This document shows positions 52,048 through 61,321 of a stretch of 64,000 bases of DNA, piece after piece. The notes below the pieces were generated by a model. That model was not told the origin of the DNA, did not search any database, and was given only the letters and a program-made list of their open reading frames with translations. The stretch's first letter is position 1. The number at the start of each line of letters is the position of its first letter. Source of the DNA: CALXQW01 sp031553045 (lineage in GTDB: Bacteria > Verrucomicrobiota > Verrucomicrobiia > Opitutales > Intestinicryptomonadaceae); the NCBI GenBank assembly GCA_031553045.1, contig JAVBLZ010000006.1, forward strand, positions 310,001-374,000, in the 5' to 3' direction. The translations under genes and the position numbers were made by a program.

Positions 52048-55000
52048 TTATTTTTTTTCGTCAGACAGCAAAACCTCATCCAATTTTTTGATTGTAACAG
52101 GTTTGTAGATGATGTTTTGGAAGTTCTCCATACCAAAGTTTTTGGTTGCATCAGTATCCGCCGTAACAGCGATAACGGGCAAGCTTGGGTCTATGCGTTT
52201 TATATGCGTTGCAAATTCCTCACCGTTCATGACAGGCATCCACATATCAGTCATAATCAAATTTGGTCTTTCGCCAGATTTCAGCTTTTCTATGGCTTCA
52301 GTAGGAGATGTCATATAGGTACAATCTGCGCCTATTTTATTTAACATCATAGAAAGCACCTTGCAGTTCATTTCTATATCGTCAACAACCCAAATCTTAT
52401 AGCCTTTGACGTTTGAAATATCGGCGGCAAAAGCTTCATGCGGACCTTTAGACTTGCGTGTCATAACTTCTGGGAAGTCTATGGAAAACTCCGTACCAAC
52501 ATCCAACTCGCTGCTTACCGAAATTTTACCGCCAAGGTTTTGCACAATTTTTGAAACTATAGTAAGGCCCAAGCCCGCACCTTCCGCACCAGAACTTAGC
52601 TTGCGGTCCGACATGTGTTCAAACGGGTCAAAGATGCGTACAAAGTCGTCTTTATGAACGCCTTTTCCCGTATCCTTAACTATGATTTTAATTGCCGAAG
52701 TATCATTTTTTACGGGCGTAAGCGTGTAGGCTATAATGATGCTGCCTTTGTCTGTAAATTTAACGGCGTTGCCAAGCAAGTTCAAAAGCATCTGACGCAA
52801 ATTGGATTCGCTAAAATAAATTTCCGTATTTTCTTCAAGCAAAACAAAAGAAAGTTTCAGAGATTTTTTAGAAGCTAAAGGCTCAAAAATATTTTTTACT
52901 TCTGCAAATACAGAATGCGGATTAAACCAAGAATAAGATATATTTTGTTTATCCGCCTCAATCTTTGAAAGTTCCAAAACGTCATTAATAATGGTGTACA
53001 AGGCTTTACCCGCCGTATTGATTGAGCGCACGTTTTCTATGGAAGGATCTTCAGTTTTTTCCGTGCTTGGATCCATAATTAACAACTCACTCAAGCCCAT
53101 AATTGCGTTAAGAGGTGTGCGAATTTCATGGCTCATCGTTGCCAGAAATACGTTCTTTGCCTTGTTTGAAGACTCGGCGGCAAGCTTAGCTTTCTCTATT
53201 TCTTTTTTGGCGTCGGTTATTAATGTGGTGTCCGCAAGATATTGCACAATTCCAGCCAATTCCTCAGATTTAGAGAATATAGGCATTGCCGAAACCAGAT
53301 AAGTCTTGTCTCCGATAGACACCTCTTGAGAGCAAGGCTCTTTGGTTTTCATAACCTTGCTTACCGGCATATCGTCAAACTTTGTAAGACCGCCGTACAG
53401 TAAGCGGCAAGACTTGTCGTTCAAAACAAATTCCTTTGAATTGCCGGCAAGTTCCAACGCTGCTTTATTTATGTCCGTAAGCACCCCATTCTCATTGAAA
53501 TAGTGAATCGGCACGTTGATACTGTCAAAAATCAGAACTTTATCTTCATCATTTTTGAATGAGTAATCCAAATTTTTCTGACGCAAAATTGCCAATTCTA
53601 TACTGTGAGAAATTACCGTGAGGAATTTTTCGTCCTCAGGATTTATCGCCGTTTTGTTATAAAAGGCAAGTATCACCGACCCCCACAACATGTTGTCAAT
53701 CCAGATGCCAAAGATTGCAAATGACTCCACATCTTTTTCACCCAGCTTAATGTCCCGTATCTTGCTGTAACCGGCTTTATGCGCATCGTTCACGACGACA
53801 TTGCGTTTTTCAGAAAGTTTTGCAAGGAATGTCTCATTTGGAATTGTAGTAAAACCTATGGACTGCATTGTTTCAGCAGGATTTTTCTTCCAAACATTGT
53901 TAAGACTAAGAGTTTTGTGATTTTCAAGGAGCTTGTACAATCCGCAGAAATCCGCATCCGTACTCATACCGATTTTTTGCAATACAGAGTTTAACAAATT
54001 ATCAAGGTCTCCACCTGCAATCAGCAAAGATAAAGACTCGTTCAAAGCCTTTTCATGAATTGATTTAGACTGCGATTCAAGCTCAAGCTTTTTGCACTTT
54101 TGCTCTAACAGTTGCAGCTCTGTAATGTTTGTGGCAATACCGACCAACATGCGCTTGTCGTCATCAAGCTTGACGCAATTTTTCCAGACATCCAAAACTA
54201 CCGGAGTCGCATTTTTCAGATAAAAATTAAGCGTTCCTCTGTATGGTTTTCCGCTATTTAAAACCTCAATATCATTTTCACGTATAGAGTTTGCCGAACC
54301 TGGGAATGCCTCTATTTCAAAGTCCGTACGCCCCAACGCCTCAGATGCCGGAACTAAAGTCATTTCATCAGACAATTTATTCCAAAGCTCATACCTAAAA
54401 TCATTATCGGGATTCTTTGCATAAATGCTGATGGGCGCATTTTCAAGTATTGCCTCAAGCAACTTGATTTTTTGCTTAAGTTCATGCTCAAGATTCCAAA
54501 AATCTGTAATATCTGTGGCAATGGTCAAAATTAAAGACTTATATTCAGTGCTTGAGATATGAATTTTTGCGACCTTCCTATGCACAAGCTTGCCTTCAGA
54601 ATTTTCAAAGTCTTCATTTGATATTATTAGCTTGTTAGAGCTCAAGGCTTCGCCGTCTCCATTCACCAATGCGGTAGATTGCGCCGACGTGAATATTTCC
54701 AATATTTTCTTGCCCTCAATTTCTTCCTTCGTTTTTCCTACGGAAGTGCAGAATGCCGAATTTACAAGCACGAAACGGCCGTCATTGTCAAGATTTCTGA
54801 GAGAAATATCCATAGGGATATTGTTTATAATTTCAGTAAGCATACTGAAAGTGCTCTGGTATTTCTTTTGGCTGGCTACAATATCTGTAATGTTCTGGCA
54901 TATTCCGTAGTACAGAATTTCATCTTCAACGGAAGTGTTTTTGACTACGGTTATTGAATAGAAAGAGCCCGAATCTTTGGTTGATTCCGTACGGAATTCC

Positions 55001-57117
55001 AACTTCGAAATTTTACCCTTGCTCAAATCATCGAGCCCATGTTTGTACCTGGCAAAGTCGTCGTCAGACATCCATTTTTTCGGATGCGTTATGCAGTCTT
55101 GCACCGAAACTCCAAAATTGCTTGGCAAATTATAATATGTCGGCTTAAATTCAGAATTTAGCACAAAATATCCGATTTTCGCCGAATTTGAGGTTGTCTC
55201 CATCAAAATATTTGCGGATTCAAGCTTGCTCAATTTTTCGTATGATTCAGAGATGTCTCTGCCAATTAAAAGCGCACCCGTAACTTTTCCGGATTTGTCG
55301 CTGATTGGCGTTATTGAGCCTGACACGCGCACAATCTTACCGCTATCCAACGTTATAATAGCCGACGCAGATGTGTCTATGCGCAGATTATCCCGCATAG
55401 CTTCTAAAACAGGGAATGATTTGTCTCCCTTATTTCTGAAATTTTCAACCTGATAAACGTCCCAAATTTTTCTGCCTACAATATCTTCATTGGTTTTGCT
55501 CAAATATTTTGCGGTAGATTCACTGCATTTCGTAACCGTACCATCCAAATCTACCGTGAGAATCCAGTCGGCGGCGGTCATTAAAGATATTTCCAAAAGA
55601 TTAGACATCTCACTCTCAGCCCTCTGGGCGCTTTGCAATGCGGTAACATCATTTATTGCCCATGTAAGGCACTCCACCCCAAACTCTGACGACGGAATAT
55701 AGTTTATGTTTGCCTCAAAAAACTTGTCCGCAATTTCATAGTGCAGAACCCGTGAACGTTTTTCCAAAAATACTTGCCCCGATACATGCTTAAATATGCT
55801 TTGAATTTCAGGCAAGAAATCGGCAATGACTTTGTCCGTCCTGAATTTCATGAAAAATGTGCTGTCGCCAGGCTTACGCATAAAGAGTATGCGCCCTTTT
55901 CTGTCAACCATGATGACGGTATTTTGCTCCATCTCAAAAACCTTTTTGAAGGCTGCCTCACGACGCTTCAAATACAGATATAAAAGATATAATCCGACAG
56001 ATAAGATGAGAATCAATATGGAAAAAGCGGCGTAAGCGATGTAGTCTTGCCACCACTTGACAGGCGGATTAATCAATATAACGCCCTGCGGCATATTTTC
56101 AAAACTTACGTTAAAATCTGAAATTTCGTTGTAAACAATAAGAGGTCTTGCTGATTGAACTTCAAACGGACTTTGGTCTGCAAAATTAGGATAACGCAAA
56201 GATTTTCTGGCCAATGAAATTATTTGCTCCGTATATTCAGTGCTCAAATTCACATATCCGCCAACAAGACCCGGTTGCAATGGATAGCCATCCTGAGAGA
56301 ATATGGGCATTTTTGTACTATCAACCAAAGATGCAACAATTCTGTTTTTATTGTTTTTGTCTAGAAGCGTGGCGCTTTCAGAGAGCACTTGAACTATAGG
56401 CGTATTTATATCGTAAGATAAAAGTGCGGATTTCAATTCGCCACTGCTTAAAGTGTCGGCGTTGATGTAGATTATGCGTTTGCCCGCAAGTTCAGGGACA
56501 TCCCCCAAAGATTCCTTAACTTCTTCCATTATATTTGAATTTTTAGTCCCGAATATAAGCACTACAAGTTGTTTTGCCTTGGGGAACAGCGCTGAGGCTA
56601 AAAGCGTTGTCTTTGTGTAATCCAAATTTGCCATTATACCCGTGCTATTGGGGTATTTTTCCAGAGATTTAGTGCCCGACCTTGTCGCAGAAACGGTGAG
56701 CAATGTTGGAGCATATCCCAATTCAGCAGTGCTTGACAATATCGCCTCCGAAACTGCTGCGCTGCTTGTTATTATAAGAGCCGGCTTGCCAATTTCCTTG
56801 ATAGACCTCAGCAAAGTTGCTTTTGAAAATGCGTAGTTTGAGTCTATCAATACATTTTTACAAATCAGGGATGGCTCTCTTTGCAGCAATGTTGAAGATA
56901 CTACATCTAAGACCTTATCCAGCCAAATATTGCCGTCGATTTTGGGGTTGACGAATATGACTAATTTTTTTTCCACCTTTGCGGCAGACTTAGAGGTGTC
57001 TGCAAGCTTTGAAGCTGTGTCATTTTTTGCCTGCGCCCAAAGAGACATGCTCGATAACGCAAACGATGAAACAAAAAAGAGTATTGAAAAGCGTAAAAAA
57101 CTGTTAATGAGATTCAT
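52048..57117 (-). CDS. Hybrid sensor histidine kinase with periplasmic substrate-binding-protein-like sensor
   Basis: 1689 residues. Signal peptide to about residue 30 (SLWAQA), then a periplasmic domain (50-345) like the ABC_sub_bind family (VIFVNPKIDGNIWL; IITSSAAVSEAIL; VIFGTKNSNIMEEV), one TM helix (359-383), and a long chain of PAS domains (about 390-1010, near five) followed by a GAF-like region (about 1050-1190) and a further PAS (about 1210-1300). HisKA has H1330 (FLATMSHEIRTPLNAIMG). The ATPase domain shows NAVKF, DTGKGV and GAGLGLTI. The C-terminal receiver (1573-1689) has VVDD and phosphoacceptor D1624 (MTDMWMP). It senses a small molecule outside and passes phosphate internally; no Hpt or output regulator is adjacent. 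Confidence 0.92.
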   Translation of the reverse strand: MNLINSFLRFSILFFVSSFALSSMSLWAQAKNDTASKLADTSKSAAKVEKKLVIFVNPKIDGNIWLDKVLDVVSSTLLQREPSLICKNVLIDSNYAFSKATLLRSIKEIGKPALIITSSAAVSEAILSSTAELGYAPTLLTVSATRSGTKSLEKYPNSTGIMANLDYTKTTLLASALFPKAKQLVVLIFGTKNSNIMEEVKESLGDVPELAGKRIIYINADTLSSGELKSALLSYDINTPIVQVLSESATLLDKNNKNRIVASLVDSTKMPIFSQDGYPLQPGLVGGYVNLSTEYTEQIISLARKSLRYPNFADQSPFEVQSARPLIVYNEISDFNVSFENMPQGVILINPPVKWWQDYIAYAAFSILILILSVGLYLLYLYLKRREAAFKKVFEMEQNTVIMVDRKGRILFMRKPGDSTFFMKFRTDKVIADFLPEIQSIFKHVSGQVFLEKRSRVLHYEIADKFFEANINYIPSSEFGVECLTWAINDVTALQSAQRAESEMSNLLEISLMTAADWILTVDLDGTVTKCSESTAKYLSKTNEDIVGRKIWDVYQVENFRNKGDKSFPVLEAMRDNLRIDTSASAIITLDSGKIVRVSGSITPISDKSGKVTGALLIGRDISESYEKLSKLESANILMETTSNSAKIGYFVLNSEFKPTYYNLPSNFGVSVQDCITHPKKWMSDDDFARYKHGLDDLSKGKISKLEFRTESTKDSGSFYSITVVKNTSVEDEILYYGICQNITDIVASQKKYQSTFSMLTEIINNIPMDISLRNLDNDGRFVLVNSAFCTSVGKTKEEIEGKKILEIFTSAQSTALVNGDGEALSSNKLIISNEDFENSEGKLVHRKVAKIHISSTEYKSLILTIATDITDFWNLEHELKQKIKLLEAILENAPISIYAKNPDNDFRYELWNKLSDEMTLVPASEALGRTDFEIEAFPGSANSIRENDIEVLNSGKPYRGTLNFYLKNATPVVLDVWKNCVKLDDDKRMLVGIATNITELQLLEQKCKKLELESQSKSIHEKALNESLSLLIAGGDLDNLLNSVLQKIGMSTDADFCGLYKLLENHKTLSLNNVWKKNPAETMQSIGFTTIPNETFLAKLSEKRNVVVNDAHKAGYSKIRDIKLGEKDVESFAIFGIWIDNMLWGSVILAFYNKTAINPEDEKFLTVISHSIELAILRQKNLDYSFKNDEDKVLIFDSINVPIHYFNENGVLTDINKAALELAGNSKEFVLNDKSCRLLYGGLTKFDDMPVSKVMKTKEPCSQEVSIGDKTYLVSAMPIFSKSEELAGIVQYLADTTLITDAKKEIEKAKLAAESSNKAKNVFLATMSHEIRTPLNAIMGLSELLIMDPSTEKTEDPSIENVRSINTAGKALYTIINDVLELSKIEADKQNISYSWFNPHSVFAEVKNIFEPLASKKSLKLSFVLLEENTEIYFSESNLRQMLLNLLGNAVKFTDKGSIIIAYTLTPVKNDTSAIKIIVKDTGKGVHKDDFVRIFDPFEHMSDRKLSSGAEGAGLGLTIVSKIVQNLGGKISVSSELDVGTEFSIDFPEVMTRKSKGPHEAFAADISNVKGYKIWVVDDIEMNCKVLSMMLNKIGADCTYMTSPTEAIEKLKSGERPNLIMTDMWMPVMNGEEFATHIKRIDPSLPVIAVTADTDATKNFGMENFQNIIYKPVTIKKLDEVLLSDEKK

Positions 57118-57587
57118 TTTCTTTAAGATAAAACATTACCTATATAGCCCGAATTGAACTATAAAATATTTCTAATTATCCAATAGATTGCCCAATTTAA
57201 TGCAACACTAATCTATCTAAAAAACTTCGACAATATTAGTTATCAGATAATTGCAACACCACTATAATGCAATAGATATGAACAAGATGCGCATATTTTC
57301 ATAAAACCATTAGAACACGTTTGTGCGCAAATACAGCAGAAGAAATACATTAGAAGTGAAATTTTAATTTCAAACTATTACGCCCCTAAACTTAAGTGCT
57401 GTTTGATTTACCCCATAAAATCAAGATTTATCAACATACTATTTGTTCTAAAACCACACCTTGCAGTTGAGAATGCGTGAAAACAATTTTTTAATAATGT
57501 CTTTACAATATATATTTTAAAATAATATTATAATATAAAATATAGTATATGAAAAATAAAAACAGTAAAAATAATATATGAACTTTT
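57118..57587. other. AT-rich intergenic region
   Basis: 470 bases with no convincing gene between divergent genes. TATATAG/TAATGT on the minus strand near 57137-57150 could serve the histidine kinase, which also has AAAGAAA just before its ATG. I see no repeat, tRNA or IS end. Marks the left edge of the AT-rich accessory stretch to 60.5 kb. Confidence 0.5.
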
Positions 57588-58277
57588 ATGAATGAAGAAA
57601 ATAAAAAAGCAGTATCCATTACGGTGGAATTTTGGAGTAAAATATTTTTGATATTTTCATTTTTATCCACTTTCAAATTAGTTTGTTTGGTATTAAGAAA
57701 AACTGTTAAGCCAAAAAATATGTATTCTATTGTGGATATTTGGGTTTTGTTTAACCTTTTCTTTGCCCTGAGTTCAATATTTATTGCACGATATTCAAAT
57801 TCGGAAATAATCAAATATGTGCTCGTTACATACGGGTTAATGCGTGTTTTTGAAATTATCGTTTGTCAAATTAATATTTTGCTGTTTGACCAATACAGGG
57901 CTGATAAGGCATGTAGCTTAAACAATGAAAAACCAACATATAAAATACGAGGGTTCCGTCGATTAGTTATAAACTTATTTTGCAATTTTGCAGAAATAAT
58001 ATTCTGGTTTTCCGTATCCTATTGTTGCTTTATATCAACCCATTTTGTGAAAGACTATGAACCTTCTTTATTGCAGATTTTGCTTACCAGTTTTTCTTAT
58101 ACGACAGGTTTTGGAATTCACGATTTACTCTCCCTGCCTAGGATGTCAACTTTAGGGACGAGTATTTTATATTTTCAAAGCGTTGCAGGGTTAGTAATGA
58201 CCTTTATCAGTATATCAAGATTTATTGCGATGCTTCCGCCCATTGAATCAATGGATGAGTATGAAAACAAAAAATAA
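57588..58277 (+). CDS. Channel-like membrane protein with divergent pore motif
   Basis: 229 residues. TM helices lie near 18-36, 47-67, 73-95 and 123-148. A re-entrant-looking segment (SLLQILLTSFSYTTGFGIHD) and a last helix (TSILYFQSVAGLVMTFISIS) follow, then RFIAMLPP. The C-terminal block lines up with the pore region of two-TM ion channels (TTVGYGD consensus, then a helix ending RFI), with TTGFGIHD in place of TVGYGD. This suggests a channel of the Ion_trans_2 type or a relative with altered selectivity. Fold assignment is by eye. Start ATG at 57588 with no Shine-Dalgarno, AT-rich codon use. Confidence 0.6.
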   Translation: MNEENKKAVSITVEFWSKIFLIFSFLSTFKLVCLVLRKTVKPKNMYSIVDIWVLFNLFFALSSIFIARYSNSEIIKYVLVTYGLMRVFEIIVCQINILLFDQYRADKACSLNNEKPTYKIRGFRRLVINLFCNFAEIIFWFSVSYCCFISTHFVKDYEPSLLQILLTSFSYTTGFGIHDLLSLPRMSTLGTSILYFQSVAGLVMTFISISRFIAMLPPIESMDEYENKK

Positions 58278-58427
58278 TAATAAGTATTTAAGGGTAAATA
58301 ATAACACTTACACATACAAACAATTATAAATATATATAGATAAATTTAAGACAAATTTTTGAATATTCCGTATAAAAATCAGAAAGATTCTTTTGTGACT
58401 ATCGCCTTCTGGTGTGAGGTAGTAATT

Positions 58428-59021
58428 TCATTTCTCTTTGGTTTCTATCGATTTTATCTCCTCAAGTTTCCGAGTTAGATATGCTTCAAACTCTTCAAAA
58501 TTCACGCTTCTATTTGTTGCGATGCTTTTTTTGTTTACGGCTTGTACATCATTCAGAAGCATATTTACGAGAGAAATAAACTGTTCCTCTGTAATATAAC
58601 CCTCATAAGCCGTTGTGTGTAATTTAGGGTCATTCGATACGCTGAATAAATATTTTTTCTGACGCTCAGAATTAATTTTTTCCCTGTCCTCTCTTTTAAT
58701 TTCAGCACTTTTTGATTTGTGTGTCAGCTCATAAGCAAGTTTCAGAGTTTCGATTGAACACTCTCCATAATACCATTTTCCATTTTCAGACGATATTCCA
58801 GCAATAATAGTATAATTTGGCTCTATTTTGCCATCTCAACTCCAATCATACCCTTTCGATGAATCTGACGGCAGAGATGGATACGATGTTTGAATCACAA
58901 ATGTAAAACCTGTTGAAGTTGCACTGAACCCTATTCTCCGCCATTCTTTTATTTCTTCAGCAAATAAAAGAGAATTAAGTGAAATAATTATAATTAAAAA
59001 GTTAATAGTCCGATTGTACAT
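58428..59021 (-). pseudogene. Exported protein gene interrupted by an in-frame TGA
   Basis: From the ATG at 59021 (MYNRTINFLIIIISLNSLLF, then AEE, a clear signal peptide) the frame runs 61 codons to TGA at 58836-58838 after SKGYDWS. The same frame then stays open for 135 more codons (DGKIEPNYTIIAG, ENGKWYYGECSIETLKLAYEL and on to SIETKEK) and stops at 58428-58430. An ORF of that length with normal amino-acid content and no start of its own indicates one gene broken by a nonsense change, possibly TGG to TGA, or a sequencing error. It follows the 488-residue exported protein gene by 25 bases, so they were co-transcribed. Family not recognised. Confidence 0.75.
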
Positions 59022-59046
59022 AAGGCGCCCAATTTTTTGCGTGTTT

Positions 59047-60513
59047 TTAATCCCTATCAATTATTGCGGAGTTTTGTTTTGTTGGAATGATATTATAGCT
59101 ATTGTGAATATTATTTCCCTTATTTTTGAAATAAAGCTTCGCAGACTCTAAGGAATATTCATTGAATGCCTGATAATAATCACTACCAAAATTAGAATTC
59201 TTATATATATAAAAAGACTCATCATCATTCAAAGGCATATCCGATTTGCCCATTAGAAAATCTTTAATTTCATGCGGACTTATATCCAATAATTTTGAAT
59301 CTTTATTAAAAATATACAGACTGCCCCCAGGGAGTCGTCTGCTTTTTAAGTTTTCAATAAAGCCATCTTCCTTAGAAAAAATGATTCCTTTAAAAATTTC
59401 GCCAATTTTTACTTGGAACAAATGTCCATTTTTTACTGTTAATGCAAATACCTCGCCAGAATATGAAGTATCGTGCCTAAAAAAAATAAAGGCATCCTGT
59501 TTGTCATTGACAAACCAATTAGATAAGGGCATCTGCAAGGTTTCTGGATAATCGGTATAAATTTTGATATCCCCAGACTCCGCATAGTTTCCATTTTTTA
59601 AAGTGAAAAGTTTCACTTCATACTCTTTATCATTTTTCGATTCCTTAGAAAAAAACCAGTATTCAAGAATTTTATCGTTATCGAAATCTGATTCTAAAAT
59701 GTAGAATATTTTTGATACACTCAAAATACTTAAATACTTAAGAATCTCATCATATTCGTGCGACAAATTTAATTCAGAAGAAGTTATATTCATTGTTTTT
59801 TCAGTTTTTATCTCTGATTGAGAGAGTTGTAAAATTGAAAAATATATTTCTGGATGGATGTTCAAACCCTCTAATTCATCATAAGAATAATCATAAACTT
59901 GAATCGCACTAATATTTTTTAAAAGTGGGTCTAGACTATTCCAAAATTCAACTGGATCCTGATCTAAACGCCAATCTACAAAAATGGATTGTGATTTTAT
60001 TGCATTTGATTTCAAAGTTTTTACAAACTTAGCAATATATGGTGTAAAGTCTAATTCTGGGCTTGCTGTAAATTTTAATTTTCTATTTTTAAGTTCGTAA
60101 AATGCCACACTATATTCGCTGGAACTAAACCTATCTAACGTATAAAAGTAAAAATTACCCCTGAATTTGAATCCAAATTTTCCGTGATAAGAAGCAAAAA
60201 CGTCACTTGAGGATAACTTCTCCCATTTACCGCCAATATATTTAAAAAGATTATACTCCTCACGAACAATATTGTTATTTAACCCCGTGGCCACTTCCAT
60301 TTCTCCATCGTTGTCTATATCCAATACCGCAATCTCAAACAAGCATTTCTCTTTTTGAAACGCATTCCCCAGACGGACTTCATTTATTTCTGACTTTATG
60401 AGTTCATTTAAAGATGTCATTTTATCGTTAAAATTGCTAGGCTCTGCAAGCACAGCAGCCCGAACAGAAAAAAATATTGCGACTATATACTTTTTTAAAA
60501 GTTCCATATTCAT
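59047..60513 (-). CDS. Exported protein of unknown function with DxDNDG calcium-type motifs
   Basis: 488 residues. N-terminal signal peptide (LLKKYIVAIFFSVRAAVLAE). Two segments resemble Ca-binding loops of FG-GAP/VCBS or dockerin type: AVLDIDNDGEMEVATG near residue 70 and ESDFDNDKILEYWFF near 270. Another pattern is FKYIGGKWEKLSSSDVFA. These hint at a beta-propeller-like repeat, but I cannot assign a family. The gene precedes the interrupted gene on the same strand. ATG at 60513 or 60507 (MELLKK) could both start it. Confidence 0.65.
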   Translation of the reverse strand: MNMELLKKYIVAIFFSVRAAVLAEPSNFNDKMTSLNELIKSEINEVRLGNAFQKEKCLFEIAVLDIDNDGEMEVATGLNNNIVREEYNLFKYIGGKWEKLSSSDVFASYHGKFGFKFRGNFYFYTLDRFSSSEYSVAFYELKNRKLKFTASPELDFTPYIAKFVKTLKSNAIKSQSIFVDWRLDQDPVEFWNSLDPLLKNISAIQVYDYSYDELEGLNIHPEIYFSILQLSQSEIKTEKTMNITSSELNLSHEYDEILKYLSILSVSKIFYILESDFDNDKILEYWFFSKESKNDKEYEVKLFTLKNGNYAESGDIKIYTDYPETLQMPLSNWFVNDKQDAFIFFRHDTSYSGEVFALTVKNGHLFQVKIGEIFKGIIFSKEDGFIENLKSRRLPGGSLYIFNKDSKLLDISPHEIKDFLMGKSDMPLNDDESFYIYKNSNFGSDYYQAFNEYSLESAKLYFKNKGNNIHNSYNIIPTKQNSAIIDRD

Positions 60514-60562
60514 ATTAATACTTTCCAGCTTTAATTTCTTCTGCTTTTCTAGTACATAAAAT

Positions 60563-60593
60563 AAAAAAAGCTAGCACGGATTCGTGCTAACTT
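60563..60593 (-). terminator. Terminator of the rpsB-tsf-tRNA-Leu transcript
   Basis: TAGCACG pairs with CGTGCTA around GATT (60572-60589); on the minus strand a run of seven T follows. It lies 8 bases after the mature tRNA 3' end. Confidence 0.85.
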
Positions 60594-60600
60594 TAAATAA

Positions 60601-60684
60601 TGCTCAAGAGGGGACTTGAACCCCTACGCCCTTGCGGGCACCGGCGCCTAAAGCCGATGTGTCTACCAATTTCACCACCTGAGC
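60601..60684 (-). tRNA. tRNA-Leu (anticodon UAG)
   Basis: Minus-strand class II tRNA of 84 nt. Acceptor GCTCAGG pairs with CTTGAGC, discriminator A. D arm with AAATTGGTAGAC. The anticodon loop TTTAGGC gives TAG. A long variable arm (GTGCCCGCAAGGGCGT) is present, as expected for Leu. T arm AGGGG-TTCAAGT-CCCCT. The 3' CCA is not encoded. It begins 15 bases after the tsf stop and must be co-transcribed with it. Confidence 0.97.
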
Positions 60685-60699
60685 AAAATTGGTGATGAA

Positions 60700-61296
60700 T
60701 TATGCGCCAATCTGGTAGCGGGCAAATCTTCTAACTTCGATTTTTTCGCCGATTGTGGCAACCTTCTGGGTAAGAATTTCACCGACTGTGTGTTTGTCGT
60801 CCTTGACAAAAGGCTGATCAAGCAAAGCTATTCCGGAAATAAATTTCTGAATTTTGCCTTCTATGATTTTTGCCTTAACTTCAGCAGGTTTTTTATCTTC
60901 CGCCATCTGTGCTTCGGCAATTTCACGCTCTTTTGCTATGATGTCTGCTGGCACTTCCGAAGCGGAAATGCAGATAGGCGCTGCTGCCGCAATGTGCATG
61001 CAAAGATCTTTTACAAATGCCTTAAAATCGTCATTTTTTGCGACAAAGTCAGACTCGCAAGCAACTTCAATAAGCACGCCAACTTTATTGTTGGAATGAA
61101 TATATGAAGAAACCAAACCCTGAGAAGCCGTGCGCCCCGCCTTTTTAGCGGCTGTTGCAACACCCTTCTTGCGCAGAAGTTCAACTGCGTCATCTTCATT
61201 GCCGTTGCATTCAACGAGCGCATTTTTGCAATCAATCATGCCTGCGCCTGTTCTTGAACGCAAGTCACCTACCATCTTGGCTGTAATATCTGCCAT
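60700..61296 (-). CDS. tsf: Elongation factor Ts
   Basis: 198 residues, the short form of EF-Ts. N-terminal UBA-like domain (MVGDLRSRTGAGMIDCKNAL) then EGNEDD-type residues (CNGNEDDAVELLRKKGVA), and the core with GVLIEVACESDFVAKNDDF, the signature that contacts EF-Tu. It recycles EF-Tu-GDP to the GTP form. It lies 25 bases after rpsB, the universal order, and is followed by tRNA-Leu. Confidence 0.97.
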   Translation of the reverse strand: MADITAKMVGDLRSRTGAGMIDCKNALVECNGNEDDAVELLRKKGVATAAKKAGRTASQGLVSSYIHSNNKVGVLIEVACESDFVAKNDDFKAFVKDLCMHIAAAAPICISASEVPADIIAKEREIAEAQMAEDKKPAEVKAKIIEGKIQKFISGIALLDQPFVKDDKHTVGEILTQKVATIGEKIEVRRFARYQIGA

Positions 61297-61321
61297 TTTA
61301 AAAACTTTCTTTTAATTATGA

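Noticed and set aside
58428..58838. Selenocysteine or altered genetic code at the in-frame TGA
   Set aside because: No redox-type motif or selenium-protein context around the TGA, no SECIS-like hairpin recognised after it, and TGA serves as a stop in many genes of the window.
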